DNA from: Welwitschia mirabilis
Lineage: Eukaryota; Gnetophyta; Gnetopsida; Welwitschiales
Assembly (NCBI GenBank): GCA_051453625.1
Contig: JBOZIK010000001.1
Coordinates: 270,622,627 to 270,686,626 of the forward strand
DNA length: 64,000 nucleotides
Direction of reading: 5' to 3'
Positions 37,601 through 47,770 of this stretch are shown here, piece by piece. The stretch's first letter is position 1. Every line of letters starts with the position of its first letter. The notes beneath the pieces are model-generated. The model made no database searches, was not told the origin of the DNA, and saw only the letters and a program-made list of their open reading frames with translations. The translations under genes and the position numbers were made by a program.

Positions 37601-40600
37601 ATTACTTAGACAATAGACTGCTCATTAGAAGAAAAGAACAGAAAAGGAAAAAAAACAAAATAATAGAACTAACATAAGAGGAAAATTAAAAAATAATATA
37701 ATAATGTAAATTTTAGAAATGACCCTCTATAGCTACCATGTTACTATTCCTAGTAATCATGTCAAAAATCTATTCCTGGTGAAATCTAACTATGCTTATA
37801 TTTGTTGTTAATGTATGGTAATATGTAACATCACCTTAGGAATACAAATATTGCATGGTTAAATCTAACATTTAACAAATAAACTGGAACTTTTGTATAT
37901 AGTATATTCCTACTATCATTCTTATATGGGAATAAACCTGATGAACTATCAATTAAGAAGCATAAGGCAAATGAGTAATAGTGCTTAATATATATGTAAA
38001 AGTTTAGAATGAAACATATCTTTAAGACTTAGCATAATGATATCAAATATAGTAAGATTCTTTACTAATCTCATGTAGTTTCACTCTTAAGTCTAATGAT
38101 TTATGCAAAATATATCAATTAATCTAAAGCATAGTAACATAATCTCATCCATCAAATGATTATTTGTGATGTATTTAAGCCACTTTAGCCTTTATAATAG
38201 GAATATCATAAGCATGAAAAGTAGATTTCACCTGAGATCCATTACATAAAGATTTAGATTATGAAATTAAAGTGCAAATAAGAAGAATCACACATGAAAT
38301 TTAAAAGTACTTAATATGACTTAGCCAAATCTAATCATAATAAGTATGAATTAATCACAACCTAATATCAAAGAAACGAACTAAGGAAAAACATGGAAAA
38401 CTTTGTTGTCAAATGAGTAAACATATACAATTATTAAAAATAACTTCATGCTAATATAATAAACATCATGCTATCTTTAAAGATAGTCCATCCCTAATAG
38501 GAGATTTAGAAATAACTCATGTCAAAAGCTCTACTAATTCATTTATATGAACATGATAATAATTATTACTTTTATTGAACCAAAGTGGGATATTTATAGC
38601 CCAATTTAGGGTTATAAATTATGGTTTCTAAGGCCTAATAGGATCATTCTTTAGTTAAGGAACACAAATTAAGTAGTTTCTCTTAGAAAATATTCATAGT
38701 TTAGCAACTAATTTCATTTAACCTCTAGATGGATTGCTTTCAACAAGAATGAATAGAAATTTAACTCTTGAACTATTCTATGTAGAGTGACTAGTGTTGT
38801 TGCTCTTGGAATTGGCATTATTATATAATCTACTTAGCATACCTCTAACATTTAGTCCATGCATCTACATTCATCTTAAAACCTAATAAGAGCATAGTTA
38901 TATTAGTACAATTTATCCATAACAATGTAAAATAGTTAATATTATGATGTTAACATCATAATCATGTAAAACTAACTTAAATTACTTAGTCTAAATGTTG
39001 ATTTTTTCATGTTATTAACTATTCCTATATAAGTATCCCCAGGAAGACTCTTATTTTATTATAGTATAGAACATCACAACACATTTAGTAGTGTAGCATC
39101 AAAAATCATTGTTGGCTTATTTAGAGTTTTGAGTGCCTTGGATAAAAAATAATAAATGGCTATGTACTAGGATTCTACTTTCATTGTATAGATAAGTTAT
39201 AACCTCTAATATTTCTACTTTTCCTTCTATAATAAAAAAAGTAAATCCCCTTTCATATCTAAGTAAGCACATAGTCAAACCATATTGAATCTTGGTGTTA
39301 TTTATCTCTTTTTTTTAATATCTTTTCTCATGTTTTTTCTTAATTATTCTTATCATGTTTTACATTTTAAATTTTTCATTTTATATTCAATCAATTCAAG
39401 CTAGTTTTTACACTATGCTATACCCTTTTTTTCACAATAAAATTAAATCATTATTTGATTATTTTTCATATAATATTCAACTTGGACTTTTTCCCCATGA
39501 TATTTAATTATATATATTATGATTTTCTCCATCTTGATGTTTTTTTCATTAGTTTATTAACATAAGATTCTTTCATTAATTTCACAATTGAAGAAATTTT
39601 TCATGAGGAATGCACAATAAGATTTCTTGAATTAAATTAATTTTTTTTTGATTTTATGATATATTTACCATCTTACATTTAAAATTTAGTTTTAATATTA
39701 AATAAGATTTGTTACTAGTTTTTAATGTCAAGGTTTTAGTTAAGTTATTTTAAGAATTATACTTAGTTCATTAACATTATGTGATAGATTAGTAACTTAT
39801 GAAAGGAATTATGTGATTTCGGTCTTATGAATATGTGTGTCATACTATATTCAATGTTTTTTTGATAGATTTTACATGCATTCTATTATTTTAATATATA
39901 GCTATTAGTTCCATAGATATGATCTTTAGTGCATACATACATCATAGATTCCTATTTAATAATTTGATACTATATTTAATACCCTATTTAAGGAATTTTG
40001 ATAGTTTTTATCTTCAACTGTGTAGATGTTTACTAAATCAAGGTAAGAATTTATACTTAATATTTTATTAAAATGTACATTTCATTTTTAATTTTATTTT
40101 ATTTTTCATTCTAAGTAGGATAAGAAACTTAAGAATCCTATATATGATAAAAAGTAATAAACCAAAAAAACTATAATGACAAGCTATATCATGCAAAGAA
40201 AGGGAGGTGAAACATAAATACTTAATGTATTTTATAAAATGCTAAGATATTTAGCTCAACATGATTCCATTTTTTGAGATCGATATATTCATAATATTTT
40301 ATCTACATTGATAATTTCATTATAAAAGTAGCTAAAAAATTATGCTTAGTTATTTATTTTACAAAGTTTTTCTTTTGAACCACTCTCTTAGAAAAGTTAT
40401 ATTTGTTTAAATGAGTAGTAATCATGAGAAGGAATGAAGAATATTATACTAAATTTAAGAACTTAATTAATCTCTAGTGAAAATAAACTAGTAAGAAATG
40501 TAGATTGTTAAGAGTTATTGCTTCATACAAACCTATAATACTATTTACAAATGATATATTCGAAATTATTAAAAATAGTGCAAGTTTATACTCATAACTC

Positions 40601-41339
40601 TAGTCTAAGACATTCATTTTAATACTAATAAAGTTAAGGGAGGAGATAAAATTTTCATTAAAGAGTGAATCTTATACTAATGTAAAAGAAGTCAATTAAT
40701 TTCTTAATAAAAGTTTTCAACTTAAAAGATCCTAAAGTAGCTAAGATAATATCACTTCATACTTTCAAAAGCCTTTTGAAAGAAGGACATTTTCCATTTC
40801 AACTAAGCTAAGGAAACATATAAGAAAATTAGAATATTTCAATATTATACACTATTTCCAAAGTCAAGAAGAATTACATATTTAAATTCCTTATTTTATT
40901 TAAAGGAGGATTAACAATAAAATATTTAGACTTGAATATCATATTATTCTATAAATCATTTATTTTAAGTGAAGAATGGCTAAGGAAGATTAGAAAACGT
41001 GATATGGCTATTATTAGCATCTTACTCATGGAATACATCACAATGAAATAAAAGGATAGAATTCAATTACAAACTAAACCTTATTCTCAAAACTTTTGTC
41101 GTGTAATGAAAATTTTAAAATAAAATTCTAATTAATGTATTAATATCTACATTTATACTTTAATCATAATACCTCTTCAAACTTATTCCACTACCTCATC
41201 CATTATCAATAATACACATTTTAGTAATTTTAATAAAAGTGGAAGTAATAATAATGAAGATGAATAATTAATAAATTGTCTGCAAAGTTTTTATGAAATC
41301 TTAATAATTTAAATCATGCTGTTAGTTGGATTAACTTTA
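34621..41339. other. AT-rich stretch, no recognisable gene
   Basis: No protein fragment that I can name. Minus-strand frames at 34762-34947, 35088-35345 and 37148-37432 have no motif. At 35390-35545 a run of ATCATCC / GATGATG words and TCATATAGATGA resembles parts of the gypsy LTRs, so remains of a third LTR are possible but not shown. 37430-37690 is strongly purine-rich (GAAAAG-type low complexity). The remainder is featureless. Confidence 0.5.
37430..37690. repeat. purine-rich low-complexity tract
   Basis: Two AAGAAAAG-type stretches (about 37436-37500 and 37560-37592) and a third (37628-37665) lie close together. They look like expanded simple sequence. Confidence 0.7.
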
Positions 41340-41960
41340 TTACCATCATTTTTTGCTGATTCTCATAAAGCACCATATCAAATATGGCTGGATTATGCTC
41401 ATCTTTAATTTAGATAACCAACATCTCAGAGCCTATTATAGGCTATAAAGCGATTTTTATAATTTATAGACTTTACCCATGGGAGCAGAAAATCTAGAAG
41501 GCAATTTCATATAGACTTCTTCGTTTAACTCACCATGCAAAAATGCATTATGAACATTCATTTGATGTAATTCCCATTTTAGAGATGCTGCAACTATTAA
41601 AAAAATATGCATAGTCACTATCTTCATCACAGGAGAAAAAGTCTCTTTATAATCGAGCCCTTTAATCTACTAATTTTTAAGAACCACCAACCAGGATTTG
41701 TATCTTTTCACAGTTCCATCAGAGTTATATTTAATTTTATAGACCCACTTGCAATCGATGGCTTTCTTTCCTACTAGTAAAATGCAGGAGTCCATGTACC
41801 ATTATCTTCAAGAGCCTTAATCTTCTTGCTCATGGCTTCCTGCCATCGAGCCTCCTTCACTGCCTCTGCATAATGATTAGGTTTGACATTCGTAGTCATG
41901 GTTACCCAAAATCTACAATATTTTGCAGAAAATTTTACATAAGTCACATAGTTAGCAATG
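41340..41960 (-). pseudogene. copia reverse transcriptase, truncated
   Basis: The N-terminal half is clear on the minus strand: Ala-x5-Trp-x2-Ala-Met (near 41880), 'NGTWT', 'CKWVYKIKYNSDGTV' (near 41720), 'KGLDYKETFSPV' (near 41650), 'AASLKWELHQMNVHNAFLHG' (near 41560) and 'VYKL.KSLYSL' and 'CWLSKL' (near 41400-41440). In intact copies the box after 'LHQMDVHNAFLHG' has Asp where this one has Asn (QMNV), a lost metal-binding residue. The later Tyr-Val-Asp-Asp box is not recognisable; similarity stops at about 41340. Confidence 0.9.
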
Positions 41961-42534
41961 GGATAAGGCCTACTTGAGGACTTTGATGATGTGATAGCAA
42001 GTGTGGGGGGTGTTTCACAATTCAAGCAGAATAAGTCACATAATCTTTTAGTTTTACATTTGGTTCTCGATGTTGATACCCTCAGTAAAGTTTTTCCATG
42101 GTCCTACTCATAGGATCTATTCCTGCTTTAGGTGTGCTATCTCTTACTATAGGTTCACTTGACGATGCCTCCTCAATGCTATTCACCCTAGCATCAAGCA
42201 TAACTAATTTGGGCAGAGCCACCTTGATTCCACCACTAGTGTCGCTCCCATTATCATCACTGTCATCACACACAATATCATGCCCAGGCACCATCTCAAT
42301 CATAGGTGAAGCACTATTGAAATTAGAGAATGGAAATACATCTTTATAGAAAATTACATCCTGAGAAATAAAATATTCCTATGTAGAGAGATCAAAAACT
42401 CACTAACCCTTTTTATCATATGAATATTCCACAAAAATACACTTCCTGCTTCATTCACCAAATTTATCTTTATCATGTACCTGACGATGTGCATAGTACA
42501 AACTACCAAAAACCTTCAAATTCTTATAATTTAG
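41837..42534 (-). pseudogene. copia pol linker between integrase and reverse transcriptase
   Basis: The minus strand keeps part of the acidic, Ser-rich linker usual in copia polyproteins: 42082-42303 is open with an Asp-Asp-Ser-Asp-Asp-Asn-Gly-Ser segment and 'PIVRDSTPK', and 41774-42025 is open across the join to the reverse transcriptase, including 'PIANYVTYVKFS', the equivalent of the 'P...YVSY...S' segment found there in the family. Confidence 0.75.
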
Positions 42535-43160
42535 CACTTATTTGAATAAAACCTCATAAGGTGTTTTTCCATCAAGGATTTTGGTGGGTGTCCGATGTAT
42601 CAAATACCTTGTAGTTAGAACACATTCATCCCAAAATTTAATGGGTAGATGCACTTGAAATCTCAAAGCATAAGTCACATTCAAAATATGTCTATGCTTC
42701 CTTTCAACTCTACCATTCTGTTGAGGTATTCCTACACAGGACGTTTGATGCACAATACCACTTTTCACAAAATAAGATTTTAAACACATAAATTCACTTC
42801 CATTGTCACTTTACACAATTTGCACTTTCTTATTAAATTGTCGTTCAACCATGGCACAAAATTTTTTAATAATCTATGGCACCTCAGATTTTTCAAGCAA
42901 CAAATAAAGCCATACTGCCCTCAAAAAATCATCAACGATTATTAAAAAATAAACTGCTTCACAAGATGCCAGAACCCAATACACACCCCATAAATCAAAG
43001 TGAACTAAAGCAAACAATCTTATACTCTATTATCAGAAATAAAAAAATTATTACAAGTTTGTTTGGCTTGAAAACACACATCACAAGCTGAGAAATTAAA
43101 TCCCTTTTTATTTTTACTAATATTAACTATACCCGACATTGCTCCATGAGACAATTATCC
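42535..43160 (-). pseudogene. copia integrase
   Basis: From the N-terminal side on the minus strand: a Cys-x2-Cys pair of the zinc-binding HHCC domain near 43075 (Cys-Asp-Val-Cys-Phe-Gln-Ala-Lys), the first catalytic region near 43000 (Asp-Leu-Trp-Gly), the second catalytic Asp in Ser-Asp-Asn-Gly-Ser-Glu-Phe at 42790-42810, and then Gly-Ile-Pro-Gln-Gln-Asn-Gly-Arg-Val-Glu-Arg-Lys-His with the third catalytic residue, Glu, in an uninterrupted 83-codon frame (42538-42789). All three DDE positions can be seen. Stops at several upstream Gln/Trp positions make the whole a pseudogene. Confidence 0.9.
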
Positions 43161-43257
43161 CAATATTTTATGCCATAGCTCATATTCATAAATCTTCTTT
43201 GCCTTGTTTATGATAGTTGCTTTTGTTCCTTGGAATAAGTACATTCCATTGCAGTGC

Positions 43258-43332
43258 NNNNNNNNNNNNNNNNNNNNNNNNNNNNNNNNNNNNNNNNNNN
43301 NNNNNNNNNNNNNNNNNNNNNNNNNNNNNNNN
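43258..43332. other. assembly gap (75 N)
   Basis: It lies between the protease and the integrase of the copia element. Confidence 0.99.
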
Positions 43333-43589
43333 TAAATCTCACATTATTTGAGCAATAGATATGAGTGTGCAAGTTAAATGAAAAACAAATAAAACATTAT
43401 GAAGAAAAACATTATTTCTAAGTGATAATTTTCCTTCCTTCACTACCAAGGTATGTGTCCCATTTGAAGTCCCATCAAACATGGTGAAATATATTTTACA
43501 TTAGTCAAAGTTGGATCTTTCTAGGTATATGCTTTGATGCTCCTGTATCTAAGATCCAATCATGATAGTCAGACTTACTAGTGATTTTT
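43333..43589 (-). pseudogene. copia aspartic protease region
   Basis: At 43534-43557 on the minus strand the sequence encodes Trp-Ile-Leu-Asp-Thr-Gly-Ala-Ser, followed by Lys-His-Ile, the catalytic motif of copia proteases (W-I-x-D-(S/T)-G-A-S-x-H), with the Asp-Thr-Gly triad intact. The enzyme cuts the Gag-Pol polyprotein. Stops occur further along towards the gap at 43258-43332. Confidence 0.85.
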
Positions 43590-44716
43590 TTGGTTCCTCC
43601 ATTCTTAGATCCATTCAAAAGATTTGATAGAGTGTTCCATTATTTGGTGTTTAATCTTAGAAATTTTTTTTTATTACCCTCCGTTACCTTGTTTTATGGC
43701 TGGGAATTTTCCATCTACAGAGTGTTGGCATGCGAGAATCTGCGCCCTTGGCCACATTCGTTGGGGCTGCCTCCTCTTAAGCCACTGCACCCTCCACCAT
43801 GCCCTACTCCTCGGCCATCTTGCGGTCTTCCATTCAACCATCACTTAGGCTATCTAATCACCTTGAAGCACTTTTTTACCTCGTGCCCCACTTTTCCACA
43901 TTGCAAATAAGTTGCATTCTTGTTATGAACTTAGATTGCTGCCGCTTTTGCCATGGCCCTAAGCTGAGCTGCAAAAGCCACCACGTCTCCTCTTTCTTCC
44001 TTTACTTGAGTCATGCTTTAATGCCTTTCCTCTTGAATCACCATCGAGTAGACATGCATTAAGCTGGGTAAAGAATCCATACTTAAGATATTTGAGTGAA
44101 TGATTCTATAGATTGAATCATCCAAACCCATCAAGAATTAATGAATCTGTTTAATTTCTTGTTTCTTGGTCAATTCCACTATGATGTTGCATGTACACCC
44201 ACTGCAACAACACACTGGAATGGGGTCATAGTCTATCAACTCATCTCATATCTGCTTCAAGCAGCTGTAATACATGACCATAGGCTGGCCATTATGATGG
44301 AATTCAGCTAACTTTGCTTTACATTGTTGAACTCGTGGCCCATTTTCCATTGAAAATATTTCATACAAGTCCTCCCATAAGTCCCTTATGTTTTTTACAT
44401 ATGTTATCGTTGAACGTATGCTTGGTTTGATTGTGTTGGATATTCAAGCCATGATCATCGAGTTCACTATTAACTAGTTTTTAATTTCTAGTGAATTGTC
44501 TTATGGTTACTTTAATGTTCTTTTAATGAAGCTGATCTTTCTCTTTGCTCAAAGAGAATTCTTCATATCCTTTCTCCACTCATTGTAGTTTTTACCACGA
44601 AGCTACATCAAGAAAATCAACATCCCTAGGTTATTCGAGGAGCTCAGGTAATACAGCGATTGCATGATCTTGCTTTCCTCACTGCTATTTGTCCCATTCT
44701 TTCCTTTATCTATCAT
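43590..44716 (-). pseudogene. copia gag (UBN2-type) with zinc knuckle
   Basis: The likely start is the ATG at 44716-44714 on the minus strand, 50 bases after the primer site. The early part has 'LRGKNYNEWRKDM', corresponding to the conserved 'L.G.NY..W...M' of copia gag, then 'RDLWEDLYEIFS' and 'CKAKLAEF'. Near 43862-43915 lies a zinc knuckle reading Tyr-x2-Cys-Gly-x3-Gly-His-x4-Cys; the first Cys has become Tyr. It is followed by a Trp-rich and then Gly/Arg-rich tail. Gag forms the particle and binds RNA. Several stops interrupt it. Confidence 0.85.
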
Positions 44717-44766
44717 GGTCGAGAATAACAATTTTTGATCTAGTATCTAGGGTTTTTGAGTGTTCT

Positions 44767-44778
44767 GCTCTGATACCA
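44767..44778 (-). promoter_or_regulatory. copia primer binding site (initiator tRNA-Met)
   Basis: The minus strand reads TGGTATCAGAGC, identical to the classical 12-nt complement of the 3' end of plant initiator tRNA-Met used by most copia elements. It directly follows the LTR. Confidence 0.95.
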
Positions 44779-45039
44779 TGTAAAATCTAAGAAATGAATT
44801 TCCTTGATGATGACCATTGTACATTTGTGATGCTTAAATAGTAAAAATACATAAACAATGGTCTAATCCTATCATAACATCCACTAATAGGGTCATTACA
44901 AGAACTAATCCACTAACAGAGCCATTACAAGCACTAATCCACTAATAGGGCCATTACAAAGTCGTTTCTTATAATTACTCCTATCAATAACCTACAAGAA
45001 AATATAATATCTCCTAATAATATCTTCTAATAATATACA
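44779..45039 (-). repeat. copia 5' LTR (about 261 bases)
   Basis: On the minus strand it starts TGTATATTATTAGAAG and ends CTTAGATTTTACA directly before the primer site, giving TG...CA ends. The left end (44779) is firm because of the adjacent primer site; the right end (45039) is chosen from the TGTATATT start and is less sure. It contains three tandem 29-base repeats at 44880-44961. Confidence 0.7.
44880..44961 (-). repeat. three 29-bp tandem repeats in the copia LTR
   Basis: On the plus strand units start with TCCACTAATAGGG (or TCCACTAACAGAG) at 44880, 44909 and 44938; each contains CATTACAA. Repeated units in copia LTR U3 regions often act as enhancers (for example in tobacco Tnt1), but here that is only a possibility. 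Confidence 0.85.
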
Positions 45040-45338
45040 AAATCTTTTCCAGGTTTTTTAAGAGATAGTAGTAAAGGGACTAGTAAAGAAGGTGACTATG
45101 TAGGTGAAGGAGAAGGTGAATAAGCAAATGAAAGAGGTAAAGGTAGCTAACGAGTTGTGTTCATAAGAAAAATTGCCTCCAGGTACACCAAAGTTCTAGT
45201 TCTCAATAGTGAGTTCTCAATGTCTGCAATGTCAGCAACATTGTTAGACTCAGACATAATGAGTGAAGGCTAAGGATTCAATACCATCATTAAATGAAAT
45301 TTTCTAGGGTCTTATGATTGAGAAATTTTATAAGGTAC
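45040..45338. other. short stretch beside the copia LTR
   Basis: No gene seen. A minus-strand frame may continue here from the decayed coding region to the right. Confidence 0.4.
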
Positions 45339-45644
45339 CTATTGAATGTACCATCTAGCCAACACATCATATACAAAATTGAAGTTTGAGATGAGGATTT
45401 GTGTCTTTCTACTAAAACATTCATCCCATACCTCAAAACATTTGTCAAGTTTTTTTAGCATGGAAATGACACTTTTATCCTCTACAAAACTTTCATTTAA
45501 AACTAGAATGATTATGTTGGTTACATAATCATTCATTCTATTCTTAGCTCTTTTTCTTGAGGACTTCATACCTATAGGTAACTTCACGTGTGACTTAGCT
45601 CTGTTTCTTGAGTTAATGTTTTCTTTTCTTCCATGATCAAACAT
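45339..45644 (-). pseudogene. unrecognised decayed coding region
   Basis: A minus-strand frame is open for 101 codons with a basic N-terminal half (Arg/Lys/Asn-rich around 'SSRKRAKNR') and a more mixed second half with 'MLKKLDKCFEVWDECFSRK'. Codon content is less biased than in chance AT-rich frames. I do not recognise it. It lies downstream, on the same strand, of the repeat-coding region at 46026-46157 and may be part of the same old transposon gene. Confidence 0.35.
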
Positions 45645-46005
45645 TTTTTTGTTAGTAGGCTCTTTAAAGTAGACTCTAGATTAGGGAAAATTTCACCATT
45701 CTATTATTATTCTTACTCCCCTCAGTTTCATTAACAATGTTGACATTGTTGTTTATGCTCTGATACATCTGAAGATAACTTTCACATGTAATATACTGAG
45801 TTCTCTTGACATGCTTTCTCTTTAGAACAAACTTTGGAGTATTCTTTTCTTTGCCTCCGAGTGTCTAGATTACCTATAACAAAACACTGATATAGTTGTG
45901 GAGTCCAATGTAGGAGGGAACATTAGAGTGAAGGTAGTGCTTGACACCCCCTCTATCATGCCTCAATTATTACTTTTTCTAGAACAAGTGATTTTTCTAT
46001 TAAAT

Positions 46006-46157
46006 TTCACTTGTGGACTTTGTCTAAGTTCTCTATATTCATTTAAGAAACTCTTCACTGGCAGATCTTATTTAAGCTCTCTATATTTATTTAAGAAACG
46101 TTTCACTTGCAAATCTTGTCTAAGCTCTCTATATTCATTTAATAAACTCTTCTTGTA
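46006..46157 (-). repeat. 48-bp in-frame tandem repeat (16 residues, helical)
   Basis: Three units start at 46026, 46074 and 46122, with part of a fourth at 46006-46025. The period is exactly 48, a multiple of three. On the minus strand each unit encodes a charged, probably helical sequence around Leu-Asn-Glu-Tyr-Arg-Glu-Leu-Arg-Gln-Asp-Leu, ending Val-Lys-x-Phe. The plus strand gives a Leu/Ser/Phe/Lys-rich peptide that is less protein-like. A coiled-coil or stalk is plausible for the minus strand. Confidence 0.75.
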
Positions 46158-47399
46158 TCCTGAATGACATTCTCTTGAAATTAGTGCAAAATTTTTTCAT
46201 GTTAATTGTGAAAGTCATAATGGATTGAGTGCAATAATTGAGAAATTTCTATAGGAATTTTTGAGACAAATGTTTAGGAAATGGATCCAAGTAATTAGGT
46301 TACTAGAAATTATTATTGTGGCTTTGACTAGTTTACTACTTGAAAATGGAAGTAAGAGAGAGTGGCGATGGGTGTTTTGTTGAAGGGGGTAAGAAGTAAG
46401 AAGCGAGATGCAAAGCAAGTCATAATCAGTAGCTCTTGGAATTAGGATAAATGTAGTAAAATTTCATATTTCCTAATGCTTTCATATCCTCTGGTGATGG
46501 GCCATAAGGATTATCATTAGCATCTAGCATAATTAGTTCTTGAGGCTTTCTTTCAAGTTTTATAGATAAAATCTCAAAGGGAAAAATGGGTTAATAAGCA
46601 GTAGAACTCCTTAAATGTAGCAGAATAACTGATTCTCCTATCAACTAAATGAAACTTATGAAATAATAAGTTCTATATTTATCAAATGAAGGCTTTGATT
46701 TGTTAAAAATATAAGGTTTATTTTATCCTTTTGAAGGAAGACAAGAATGTTGCTTGTAGTCTTTTACCAAATTAAAAAGAATGAAAAATACTCTGTGCTT
46801 TTTAGTAATGCCATGAAACCAAGCCCTTATAAGAGGAGAATTTTAGAGTAGAAAATGCTTGAAAGAAATAGGGGGAAAAGTAGAATTCATATAAAATGGA
46901 AAATAATAGCCTTTCAAAGTATACATGAATAGGGCATATCAAGAAGTAAACACTTTCTTTCTAGATTTATGTGATACCTAATAAGAAATCACATAAATTC
47001 ATCCAAAGATATCTTAAAATATATAATCATCACCAAAACTTTGGATTAGAATATAGGAGGGCATAAAAGTCTGTTTATTTATTTAAATTCTATAGTATCA
47101 ACATTATAGTATTACAACCTATTACTATGACAACCTAATATTTAGAGAAAGACATATGTGTCACATCTTTCTATAAATACACTACCTTACTTATTATAAA
47201 TTCATACCTATGCAATAGGTAGATAAGATGAAACATGATTAGAATATTTAAATCATAAAAATTAATTTTACTAGAAAATCAAATTAAATCATTACATTAA
47301 AATTTGAAGTATTACACATTAGTGACATGGGATGTTGATAGGACATTATGAATATAAAAATGAAATAAGGCTAATTGGTTTTTATGTAAAACATTATAG
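46158..47399. other. stretch between two minus-strand coding remnants
   Basis: A minus-strand open frame at 46215-46418 is Ser/Leu-rich and may belong to the same decayed gene. Otherwise I see AT-rich sequence without motifs. Confidence 0.4.
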
Positions 47400-47770
47400 G
47401 ACAAGGTTCCTTCTTTATTGAGTGCATATTTAACATCTAAAGCATGGCAAAATTATTTAAAGGTTTTAACTAGAGTAAAGGATAGATGCTTAATATGTTC
47501 GAATTCTAAAACAACTAGAAAATCTACTCCAAAAAAATTGTAGTTTATATGAGAATGAATTATGTAGACATCGTTATCCTCAAATGAAGCATTCTTATAG
47601 AATTCTAGCATATGTTTGAGGTAGTTGAAACTGTTGATCTCCTTGATTAGGTAGTTTTAATCTCTACTATCTATTGGAGCATACATATCCAAAAATAAAG
47701 CAAATATCCTTTACTTAATAAAGGCCCCATGTCTATCACTCATGATTTCTAAAAATTTAGTAGTAGAATA
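47400..47770 (-). pseudogene. decayed coding region resembling the putative plant transposon protein domain
   Basis: The minus strand stays nearly open for about 120 codons with three stops. The segment 'MLEFYKNASFEDNDVYIIHSH' resembles the 'REFYANL...D....YVRG' signature of a domain common in plant transposon-derived proteins (Pfam describes it as putative plant transposon protein). It continues with an Ile-Lys-His-Leu-rich part and 'CHALDVKYALNKEGTLSYN'. The match is from memory of the family's pattern, so it is a suggestion. Together with 45339-46157 it may be one old minus-strand gene of about 2.6 kb. Confidence 0.4.

Larger units (their letters stand above)
41340..45039 (-). mobile_element. 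Ty1/copia retrotransposon, 3'-truncated
   Basis: On the minus strand the order is LTR, primer site, gag, protease, integrase, reverse transcriptase. Integrase before reverse transcriptase defines Ty1/copia. The 5' LTR and an exact primer site are present, while sequence after the middle of the reverse transcriptase, including RNase H and the 3' LTR, is not found to the left. The region is GC-richer and less decayed than its surroundings, though stops and frameshifts break the polyprotein. Confidence 0.9.

Noticed and set aside
42098-42349. Plus-strand open frame of 83 codons
   Set aside because: It is the antisense shadow of the copia pol linker, whose minus-strand reading fits the family.
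42876-43091. Plus-strand open frame of 71 codons
   Set aside because: Antisense to the copia integrase N-terminal and core regions.
43581-44062. Overlapping plus-strand frames of 74-109 codons
   Set aside because: They lie antisense to the copia gag and zinc knuckle; the minus-strand reading has clear domain motifs.
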